From the NCBI RefSeq assembly GCF_016428855.1, contig NZ_JAELTN010000011.1, positions 1 through 64,000 on the forward strand: DNA of 64,000 nt. The letters are read 5' to 3'. The translations under genes and the position numbers were made by a program. Below are positions 44,411-51,794 of the stretch, one piece after another. Each line of letters opens with the position of its first letter. Within the stretch, counting starts at the first letter, position 1. Source of the stretch: Pedobacter sp. ASV28 (lineage in GTDB: Bacteria; Bacteroidota; Bacteroidia; Sphingobacteriales; Sphingobacteriaceae). The notes under the pieces were generated by a model. It saw only the letters and a program-made list of their open reading frames with translations. It was not told the DNA's origin and searched no databases.

Positions 44411-47400
44411 TTATTGTTTCACTATCTTTATAACGTCATTTATGTTATTACCGCTTAGTTTAAACATATATATTCCCGTTGGGTAGGCACCTAGCGAAAC
44501 CACTTTGCTGCCCTCGCTTGGGTTTATCACTATGCGCTGCAATACCTTACCGTTTACATCTGTGATTTGTAATTGGGTATAAGTACCGGGAGCAAAAGCT
44601 ACGGTGGCTATGTTGGCTGTTGGGTTGGGATAAAAGCTAAAGGCAGAGGGCTGAAGTCTAAAGGTTACTGCTCTAATGCCTAAATCTGTTTTCTTCCCAT
44701 CGTTATCTACCTGTACCAACTTGTAGTAGTTGTTACCGTTTAAGGGGGTTTTGTCCGTAAAGGTATATTGCATTGTAGCCGACACCTCTCCTATCTGTAC
44801 AAACTCGCCGTTCTGGCCTGCCCTATAAATTACAAAGCCTTTGTTATTGCTTTCGCTGGTGGTCTGCCATTGCAGCTGGGCGTGGTTGCCATTGGCTTTA
44901 GCGGTGTAGCTTAGCAAGGTTACGGGCAGGGTGCTATCTCGCTCGCCCTGATATTCGTAGGCACCCATATCAATGGTGCCGTTGTTGTACACCCGTTGTT
45001 GGCCTATAAGGTCTTTATCGGCAGCTATATTTCCCCCATTAGTAGTATAAACGCTATTGCTGCCCTTGTTTATGGCAGGGCTGGTTGCTTTTAGGGTATA
45101 ATCGCCTATGGCGGCATCGGCAAATCGCGGGTTAGCATCAAGGTTGTTATAGTTATCGGAACCAAAAGCTGTATCCCAATTGTTGCTGCCACCACTGCCC
45201 TGTATAAGGCTACTGGCATATACCGGCTTGTCATTGGCAGTGTTCTTATTTGCCACATTACCTATTGCATCGCCGCTTGCGGTATTGCCCCATATTATAC
45301 TGTTGAGTAAATTTGGAGAAGAACCACCATCGTTGTACATCGCGCCACCTGTGGTGGTAACGGTATTGCCAGCAATAGTTACGTTGGTTAATATAGGGGA
45401 TGAAGCATAGTTATATATGGCACCACCCTGTGCGCCGCCGTTATTGTTTGCAAGCAGTACATTGGTAAGGTATGAGGGGTTGCCGCTGTTAATGTTGGCT
45501 ATTGCCCCACCCTGTATACCTGCGGTATTGCTGCTGATTTCTACTGATGTAAACCTTGGGACAGACTGTTGTGCATTAAATATTGCCCCACCTGTACCTG
45601 TAGCAGTATTGCCGGTAAAGCGCACGTGCTCAAACTTAGGGCTCGCCGTACTATAATTGGACACGGCACCACCATTGTAGGCGTTATTGCCCTCGAATTT
45701 CATATTGGAAAGACTGGGGCTGGCCATAACCAAGCTTATTGCGCCGCCGCTGTTGCGACTCAGACTAATGCCATTTACCGTTATATCATCGTTTCCGATG
45801 GCATTACCGCCCGATACGGTAAAGCCATCTATCACTACGTTTTGGTCTATGATTACGCCATTATAACCTACGCCAACCAGAACATGGTAGGCATCGGAAT
45901 TGTTTAGGCTGTTGCTGTTGTCCAAATCTCCTGATAATATGGTTGGTTGGTCTTTCCAGCTGCGTGCTGCTATGTTGGTTTCTGTTCCTGCAAAACCGCC
46001 GTACAGTTTTACGCCCTGCACCAGTACAAAGGCATTATTTGGGTCGGTGGGTGTTAGTCCCGAAAGGTTATCGGCTCTGTACAGGGGCTTGTATGTACCT
46101 TGGGCTACCCATATCTGTTTAATAGCTGTATTTGTTTTTGCAGCCTTTAGGACATCAGCCAGTTGGGCAATGGCGTTGCTCCAAGATGAGCCGTCTTTAG
46201 TGCCTGCTCCGTTCTGTTTTACGTAAACTATGCCAGCCGCCGATGGGACAATTGGCACCTGATATTCGTAGGCACCCATATCTATGGTGGCACCGTTATA
46301 TACCCTTGGGTTACCTGCAAGGTCTTTATCGGTGGCTATATTTCCGCCATTAGAGGTATAAACGCTATTGCTGCCCTTGTTTATGGCGGGGCTAGTGCTC
46401 TTAAGGCTGTAATCGCCTGTGGCGGTATTGGTAAAAGCGGGGTTAGAGTCTAGGTTATTGCCATTATTGGTACCGAAATTAGTCCAACCTGCACTGCTGC
46501 CCTGTATAAGGCTGTAGCTGTATGTTGGGATGCTAGCATTGCTGGAGGTATTGTTGTATATATTATTAGTAGTACTACTGCCTTTGGTGTTGCCCCATAT
46601 GATGCTGTTTTGTATTGCGGGCTTTGCCCCAAAATCATTATACATGCCACCACCCTGAGTATTAGCCTTATTGCCACTTATGGTAACATTAATAAGCTTT
46701 GGAAGTGTATTATATTGATTAACCATGCCACCACCATTACCACTGGTACCAGTACCGTTAGCTGTATTGTTGACAACCACAACGTTGATAAGCGTTGGGG
46801 ATGATTGGTAATAATTATACATACCGCCGCCATCGGCAGCCGTATTACCACTAATGGTAACGTTGGTAAGTATTGGGGATGATTGATGATTATACATACC
46901 GCCGCCGTCGACAGCCGTATTACCATTAATGGTAACGTTGGTAAGCTTTGGCGAGGAACTGACATTGTACATGCCGCCACCAGCAGGTGTGCCGACAGTA
47001 GCGGCAGCCTTATTTGCGGTGATGATAAGGTTTCTAAGAACCGGGGATGAAGCATAATTATATATACCACCTCCGATAGTGGCATTTCCACCGGTTATGG
47101 TAAAGCCATCGAGCAGGGCGGTATTGTTTACACTGCTGTTGCTGATTACACTGTTGCCGTTACCCTTTAGTATAGAGCCTGCACCAGCCCCTCCCGGATA
47201 GGGAAGCATACGGTCGCTCATAACGGGGTTATCTGTATCCGGAAAGCTGCCATATATGGCTACACCGCTTTTCATCTTGAAAGATGATGTGGCGTCAGGC
47301 TGGTAGGTGCCGGCGGTCACCCATACCTGCGTTGCACCTGCAGCATTAATGGCACCCTGCAAATCGGCAGTGGCATTGCCCCACGATGAGCCATCTTTAG

Positions 47401-47545
47401 TACCTAGGGCAGTTTGCCTTACGTAAACTATGCCGGCGGTTGGGGTAATGGTTTGCGCCCCTGCTGTTACCGATAGGCACAACGCAACCACTAGCAGCAT
47501 GATGTAAGGTAGAGGTTGTAATGGTTGTAGTTTTATTATCATCAT
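44411..47545 (-). CDS. T9SS-secreted right-handed beta-helix protein with duplicated module
   Basis: 1044 aa from the Met at 47545. The open frame runs on upstream to 47683, but that part is the tail of a broken HU-like gene. The start chosen gives a signal peptide (MLLVVALCLSVTAGAQ). Two tandem modules of about 400 residues follow. Each opens with GIVYV(R/K)Q...GTKDGSSW, continues with beta-helix coils of the type NVTISGNTAxxGGGMYN, and closes with IDMGAYEYQ. A beta-sandwich linker (LPVTLLSYTAK) and a T9SS type A sorting domain (FYPNPTANIATVAF to the end) complete the protein. It is probably a surface adhesin or polysaccharide-active protein; no catalytic residues are assigned. Confidence 0.85.
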   Translation of the reverse strand: MMIIKLQPLQPLPYIMLLVVALCLSVTAGAQTITPTAGIVYVRQTALGTKDGSSWGNATADLQGAINAAGATQVWVTAGTYQPDATSSFKMKSGVAIYGSFPDTDNPVMSDRMLPYPGGAGAGSILKGNGNSVISNSSVNNTALLDGFTITGGNATIGGGIYNYASSPVLRNLIITANKAAATVGTPAGGGMYNVSSSPKLTNVTINGNTAVDGGGMYNHQSSPILTNVTISGNTAADGGGMYNYYQSSPTLINVVVVNNTANGTGTSGNGGGMVNQYNTLPKLINVTISGNKANTQGGGMYNDFGAKPAIQNSIIWGNTKGSSTTNNIYNNTSSNASIPTYSYSLIQGSSAGWTNFGTNNGNNLDSNPAFTNTATGDYSLKSTSPAINKGSNSVYTSNGGNIATDKDLAGNPRVYNGATIDMGAYEYQVPIVPSAAGIVYVKQNGAGTKDGSSWSNAIAQLADVLKAAKTNTAIKQIWVAQGTYKPLYRADNLSGLTPTDPNNAFVLVQGVKLYGGFAGTETNIAARSWKDQPTILSGDLDNSNSLNNSDAYHVLVGVGYNGVIIDQNVVIDGFTVSGGNAIGNDDITVNGISLSRNSGGAISLVMASPSLSNMKFEGNNAYNGGAVSNYSTASPKFEHVRFTGNTATGTGGAIFNAQQSVPRFTSVEISSNTAGIQGGAIANINSGNPSYLTNVLLANNNGGAQGGAIYNYASSPILTNVTIAGNTVTTTGGAMYNDGGSSPNLLNSIIWGNTASGDAIGNVANKNTANDKPVYASSLIQGSGGSNNWDTAFGSDNYNNLDANPRFADAAIGDYTLKATSPAINKGSNSVYTTNGGNIAADKDLIGQQRVYNNGTIDMGAYEYQGERDSTLPVTLLSYTAKANGNHAQLQWQTTSESNNKGFVIYRAGQNGEFVQIGEVSATMQYTFTDKTPLNGNNYYKLVQVDNDGKKTDLGIRAVTFRLQPSAFSFYPNPTANIATVAFAPGTYTQLQITDVNGKVLQRIVINPSEGSKVVSLGAYPTGIYMFKLSGNNINDVIKIVKQ

Positions 47546-47589
47546 TCTTGTTGTTATCTGTTTACTAATTATTATTCTCTGTTTTGTTG

Positions 47590-47848
47590 GCACCAATACG
47601 GTAAAGTAACCTGTGTTGATAGAAAAGCCATCGCACAACTGGTAGGCCATCTCTTTAAGAAATAGCTCTACGGCATGCTCCATGGCTGTGGTCGGTACAT
47701 CCGCACCGCCACGGTTTGTGGCCTCTTCACAAATTTATTTCACGTTCAACGAGCGCTCGCTCACAGTGCGGGCAATGTAATCGTTGGAGATGTCCTTGGT
47801 CAAGAGGTTATCATACAGATAGGTTTTGATTTTATATAGTGCTGCCAT
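47590..47848 (-). pseudogene. Broken HU-like (Bvu_2165-type IHF/HU) DNA-binding protein gene
   Basis: From the ATG at 47848 the frame reads LYKIKTYLYDN, then NDYIARTVSERSLNVK, and hits an in-frame TAA at 47735-47737. In the same frame it goes on ICEEATNRGGADV, then AMEHAVELFLKEMAYQLCDG and FSINTGYFTV before the resemblance ends near 47596. This is the N-terminal half of the HU-like proteins common in Bacteroidota. One base change (GAA to TAA) would explain the stop. The C-terminal half is missing, replaced by sequence leading into the signal peptide of the beta-helix gene. It is therefore doubly damaged. Confidence 0.75.
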
Positions 47849-47893
47849 AACTATAAAGAATTAGAGATTAATTACGTGGTTGTTTAGTATATG

Positions 47894-47942
47894 TTAATCA
47901 TAGAGATAGCCAAAATTATGTTTTGGCTATCTCTATGATTAA
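47894..47942. repeat. Perfect 22-bp inverted repeat (long hairpin)
   Basis: The arms 47894-47915 and 47921-47942 are exact reverse complements with a five-base loop (TTATG). The inner part of one arm reads GAGATAGCCAAAA. It lies upstream of the broken HU-like gene and upstream of the AraC-type gene. It could be a bidirectional terminator, a transposon end pair or a fold in a regulatory RNA; no T run follows on either side beyond the stem itself. Confidence 0.7.
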
Positions 47943-48264
47943 GTTAAGGTGCATAAAGTTGTGTTGATTTTAAAAATCAGAACAAGAAATGCAACACATG
48001 GGCAAATTTATCCACGCCAACAAACAAACACAGGAAATTTTTATGAGAAAACAATTGGCCCAACCACCTTTTATGGGGGCAATTATTTCACAACCAACCA
48101 CATCTCAGGTTTACTCCATATAAATGCAATAGCCAGTTTCTTTAGATATCAGAAAGAAGATAAACTATGACCGAACCTAATTTTTAGATAACTTTGGCCC
48201 AAATTGAGCGATAGCTATCGCAATACCAAACACCTTACTAAAACAACATCTCATTAACGTTAAT
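47943..48264. other. Intergenic region before the AraC-type regulator
   Basis: About 320 bases. A 73-codon open frame (47949-48170) has no recognisable features and I do not call it a gene. A promoter box at 48189-48196 is listed separately. Nothing else was recognised. Confidence 0.5.
48189..48196 (+). promoter_or_regulatory. Probable -7 box of the AraC-type gene (TAACTTTG)
   Basis: Exact TAnnTTTG match, 68 bases before the ATG at 48265. No clear -33 TTTG at the expected spacing. Confidence 0.45.
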
Positions 48265-49470
48265 ATGGACTTAATTGGCATACAACTTTATGACATCTTG
48301 GTCATAATAGGCATTTTTGCAAGTTTCTTTGCCTGTAGCCTGCTATTCTTTTTCAACCGTAAAAAGTATAACCGCAATACCAGCCTGCTGCTGGGCATCA
48401 TTATTTTTTCATGGGGATGGTACGGGTTTACCTACCTTCTTATTATTACCGGCTGGATTAGCCATATTCCGGGCATTTACCGTATTGGCGCTCCCTTGTA
48501 CTATCTTATACCGCCCTGTTGCTACCTGTATACAAGGTGTGTGCTGTTTGATGAAGTTAAGCTAAGGAAATACGACTGGCTATACTTTATACCAGCTTTA
48601 TTGGCAGTTATTGATTTACTTCCATTTTATTTTGCCGATTCCGTAACTAAGCAGGCCGTGGCACAGGCCATAGCAAATAACATGAACTTGTCCTATCAGT
48701 TAGGTTCGGGCTTTGTACCGGCATTTTGGCACTTTCAGCTACGCTGGATACAGGGCATTATCTACCTTTTTTTCCAGTGGCAACTCATCATCAGGATATT
48801 TAAAAAGGAGCAATTATCTGCCTTTGGCAGCTTAAAAAGTTGGCTGTTATCGTTTACTTTGCTCAATACCTTTATATATGGCGGGCTCGCCATTATGTGT
48901 GTACAAATATGGCTAAGGCTAAACCAAGAAACCGCACCTTTTACGGTAGCTAGAAGTGGGTCTCTTCTGGTGCAAATCATTGGGATTACCAGTTTAATTG
49001 GTTTCCTGTTTTGCAGGCCCGATATCCTGTACGGTATCCCGAGGGTAGGCGTATTGCCCGGGGGTGGAGCCATAGAGGATATGTCCGAGCCCTCCAAACT
49101 AACAAATAAGGAACGGAAAACACCATTAAATACGGCACTTATAACACAGCATGCCCATAAGATAGATTTCTATATCCGTAAAAAAGAAGCCTTTAAAACA
49201 AAAGGCTATACGGTAAGCGAACTGGCAATGGCATTAAAAATGCGACCGTACCATCTTTCATACATTTTAAAACACCATTACAAACAACACTATGCCGATT
49301 TTATTAATGGTTACCGGATTGAATATATCAAAGCGTGCATAGCCTCTGAAGAATGGAAGAACCTTACGCTAGAGGGGCTTGCCAACGAAGCCGGTTTCTC
49401 TTCGCGAAGTGCATTTTTTGTGGCATTTAAAAAGGTAACTGGCGTAAGTCCGTCACAATATTTGCAATAG
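48265..49470 (+). CDS. Membrane-embedded AraC-family transcriptional regulator
   Basis: 401 aa. Seven or so hydrophobic segments fill residues 8-255. The C-terminal 110 residues are an AraC-type double helix-turn-helix: GYTVSELAMALKMRPYHLSYILKHHY, FINGYRIEYIKACI and LTLEGLANEAGFSSRSAFFVAFKKVTGVSPSQYLQ. This architecture, a multi-pass membrane sensor fused to an AraC domain, is frequent in Bacteroidota and probably senses a membrane or periplasmic cue. Its target may be the neighbouring beta-helix gene, but the only evidence is proximity. It is convergent with the OmpA gene. Confidence 0.9.
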   Translation: MDLIGIQLYDILVIIGIFASFFACSLLFFFNRKKYNRNTSLLLGIIIFSWGWYGFTYLLIITGWISHIPGIYRIGAPLYYLIPPCCYLYTRCVLFDEVKLRKYDWLYFIPALLAVIDLLPFYFADSVTKQAVAQAIANNMNLSYQLGSGFVPAFWHFQLRWIQGIIYLFFQWQLIIRIFKKEQLSAFGSLKSWLLSFTLLNTFIYGGLAIMCVQIWLRLNQETAPFTVARSGSLLVQIIGITSLIGFLFCRPDILYGIPRVGVLPGGGAIEDMSEPSKLTNKERKTPLNTALITQHAHKIDFYIRKKEAFKTKGYTVSELAMALKMRPYHLSYILKHHYKQHYADFINGYRIEYIKACIASEEWKNLTLEGLANEAGFSSRSAFFVAFKKVTGVSPSQYLQ

Positions 49471-49600
49471 GAAGAACTGTTCTTTGGTACCCCCTTCATA
49501 ATTCGTCATTCAGATAGAATATAATCATGATCTGAATGTTAGTGTGGGCGCCCCACCAACATGCGATTCTACTAATTTTACTTGAATGGGACTTTTTCAG

Positions 49601-49669
49601 TCATTGCGAGGTACGAAGCAATCTTAAGCAAATTATTACCTTGTAAGATTGCTTCGTACCTCGCAATGA
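49601..49669. repeat. Palindromic repeat between convergent genes (REP-like, possible bidirectional terminator)
   Basis: Arms 49601-49626 and 49644-49669 are perfect 26-base inverse copies (core TCATTGCGAGGTACGAAGC) with a 17-base loop. It lies between the stops of the AraC and OmpA genes and could end both transcripts. One-sided relatives lie at 44040-44069 and 30241-30270, so this is a dispersed REP-type family. Confidence 0.8.
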
Positions 49670-49679
49670 AGGACTAACC

Positions 49680-50522
49680 TTACTGCTTAATTAAATTATA
49701 TAGCTCATCCAATTTTGGGGAAAGGACGATTTCAATTCTACGATTTTTACTACGTCCTTCTGCGGTGCTATTTTCCGCCAAAGGTTGGAACTGTCCCTTA
49801 CCAGTAGCTGTCATCCTTACACTCTCTACCTTCTGCTCATCTGTTAAAAAGCGTACTACCGAAGTTGAACGCAATACACTTAGGTCCCAGTTGTCTTTGA
49901 TCTGTCCGAGATTTGTGATCTTTTGCGAGTCGGTATGCCCTTCTACAGCAATATTGATATCAGGCTGCTGTTTTAAAACTTCCGCCAGTTGGGTTAGTGC
50001 TTGTTTGCCCCTTTCGTCTATAACAATACTGCCAGAAGGGAACAAAAGCTTATCCGTTAGGGATACATAAACCTTACCATTTTTAACCTCGACCGTTAAA
50101 CCGCTTTTGGTGAATCCCAACAAGGCTTCCTGTAACTTAGCCCTAAGCTGATTAGTGGCCTCATCACGTTTACGTAAGACCTCTTCTACTTCTTTTAAAC
50201 GTTGTTCACGTTTTTTAAGGTCGCCTGCCAGCTTATTAATTTCAGAAGAGCTATTGCTACGCAGTTTGGCATAGTTTCCTTCTAAGTCTGTATATTTCTC
50301 ATTCAGGCTAGCCAATTGGCCATTTAGCGCAGCAGTATCTGCCTTTAGTCTTTTGATACGTTGTTCTAAGCTTTCATTCTGTGATTGTGATTCGTTCCAT
50401 CCGGTATTTAATGAATCTTGTTTAGCCAATAAAGATTTGTATTTCTTTGTTGAAAGTACCACACATGAACTTAGGGTGGCCATCAACAAAAACAAGGCGA
50501 CTAATAGGTTAATTTTTCTCAT
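49680..50522 (-). CDS. OmpA-family peptidoglycan-binding lipoprotein with coiled coil
   Basis: 280 aa. A lipoprotein signal (MRKINLLVALFLLMATLSSC) is followed by a long coiled coil (about 30-135). The C-terminal OmpA/MotB domain (about 150-270) has the classical motifs LLFPSGSIVIDERG, IAVEGHTDSQK, NWDLSVLRSTSVVRFL and GRSKNRRIEIVL. It probably anchors the outer membrane to peptidoglycan or links a machine to the wall. The DUF2461 gene ends 14 bases upstream, so both share a transcript. Confidence 0.92.
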   Translation of the reverse strand: MRKINLLVALFLLMATLSSCVVLSTKKYKSLLAKQDSLNTGWNESQSQNESLEQRIKRLKADTAALNGQLASLNEKYTDLEGNYAKLRSNSSSEINKLAGDLKKREQRLKEVEEVLRKRDEATNQLRAKLQEALLGFTKSGLTVEVKNGKVYVSLTDKLLFPSGSIVIDERGKQALTQLAEVLKQQPDINIAVEGHTDSQKITNLGQIKDNWDLSVLRSTSVVRFLTDEQKVESVRMTATGKGQFQPLAENSTAEGRSKNRRIEIVLSPKLDELYNLIKQ

Positions 50523-50536
50523 TCGTGTATTTTAAT

Positions 50537-51199
50537 TTATTGATCTACGGCTTTTCTCAAAAATAAGATGAAGGGCTGAATATGCTCAAAAGCAGTTTTC
50601 AACTTATCAACGATATTATTTTTGTAAAAGTCTTCTTCTTTTAAAGGATAAATAGAGATAAAGCTCTTCAATTTAAGGTACTCGATCATCGGGTGGTCTA
50701 TTTCATAACCTTTGGGGGCTTTTTTCAATGTATCTTCTTTACTAAGGGTAAAGGTATCCTGATAAGATTTAGCCTGGATTATTCCCAGAAATTCCTCTCC
50801 GTTATAATCGATCTCTTCTCTTATCTTTTTTAGCACCTGGCCTTCGGGCATCCAAAATCCTGCTCCAAAGAAACAGTTTCCCGGTTCCAGATGTAGGTAA
50901 TAGCTGGGTGTAGTGGGTCCGTATCCTTTAACATCGAAAGCAATACCGTAATTTTTCTTGTAGGGTGCCTTGTTGGGGCTAAAGCGTATATCTCTATAGA
51001 TACGCAATAAGCATTTTTTCGGGGCTGTATCAGCAGAAAACGCTGGATCTATCGCTGAAAAGTCCTTAATCAGCACCTCAATTAAGCCATAAAGATCTTC
51101 CTTAGCTTCTTCGTATAGATGCTTATTCTGGGCAAACCATTCTCTGTTGTTATTTTGCGAAAGTTCTCTAAGAAAAGAAAAAGTTGTTTTTTTTAGCAT
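50537..51199 (-). CDS. DUF2461 family protein
   Basis: 220 aa, soluble. The DUF2461 pattern is clear: FLRELSQNNNREWFAQNKHLYEEAK, PKKCLLRIYRDIRFSPNKAPYKKNYG, YYLHLEPGNCFFGAGFWMPE and FYKNNIVDKLKTAFEHIQPF. The biochemical role is not known to me. It is the first gene of a pair with the OmpA lipoprotein. Confidence 0.87.
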   Translation of the reverse strand: MLKKTTFSFLRELSQNNNREWFAQNKHLYEEAKEDLYGLIEVLIKDFSAIDPAFSADTAPKKCLLRIYRDIRFSPNKAPYKKNYGIAFDVKGYGPTTPSYYLHLEPGNCFFGAGFWMPEGQVLKKIREEIDYNGEEFLGIIQAKSYQDTFTLSKEDTLKKAPKGYEIDHPMIEYLKLKSFISIYPLKEEDFYKNNIVDKLKTAFEHIQPFILFLRKAVDQ

Positions 51200-51302
51200 A
51201 CCAGTTCAAATTTGCTATTTCAAGCTTGCAGTTGGCCAATTTAACAAATTAATGGGTGATTAGCTAATAGAAGTTGACGACCTGTTGGCTAGTAGGCGCT
51301 TA

Positions 51303-51560
51303 TTATTTGCCCGGATGTAAGGAAGAAACATTATTCTTTTTACGGTAGTTGACATACCATAAAATGCCCACCCCAGAAATCAACAGGTAAGGGATGGCCA
51401 ATAAGTACAAAATACCGGAATTTAAGCCTTTACCTTGTGTATTGCCATTTTTAACACTCATTTCTGCATTTGCAGAACACATTGAACATTGGGCGCTTGC
51501 ACTAGGCTGATTAAAGGTTAAAACCGCAAAAAATATAGCGAACAAAACTATTCTTTTCAT
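51303..51560 (-). CDS. Small membrane protein with CSMC motif
   Basis: 85 aa from the Met at 51560. The frame is open to 51641, but this start lies six bases after a TAATTTTG box and gives a signal peptide (MKRIVLFAIFFAVL...SASAQ). The mature protein begins with QCSMCSANAEMSVKNG, a CxxC pair at the periplasmic face. A single membrane helix (about 50-70) and a basic tail follow. CxxC suggests metal binding or redox chemistry; no family function is known to me. Confidence 0.75.
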   Translation of the reverse strand: MKRIVLFAIFFAVLTFNQPSASAQCSMCSANAEMSVKNGNTQGKGLNSGILYLLAIPYLLISGVGILWYVNYRKKNNVSSLHPGK

Positions 51561-51566
51561 CGTTAC

Positions 51567-51574
51567 AAAATTAA
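51567..51574 (-). promoter_or_regulatory. Probable -7 box of the CSMC gene (TAATTTTG)
   Basis: On the minus strand this is an exact TAnnTTTG match, six bases before the ATG at 51560. It implies a leaderless transcript and supports that start. Confidence 0.5.
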
Positions 51575-51794
51575 CATTTTTTAACCTAATAAAGCGTGTA
51601 AAGAAGAATATTACGATCTCATGAAAATTAAGCATGACCAATGACGGTTAAAAGCAAAGAGGGTATCCAAAAATCTAATTTGCCATCGCAGCATGAGCTA
51701 AAACCTTGAGGCAATTTACTATTTTGCCTGTTTACGGAAATAACAAATTCTAATGTTTGGAGACCTCTTATTAATGGTTGGTTAAGGGCTTTCT

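Noticed and set aside
47949..48170. 73-codon plus-strand frame upstream of the AraC-type gene
   Set aside because: No signal peptide, domain or good start context; it probably overlaps the regulatory region of the AraC-type gene.
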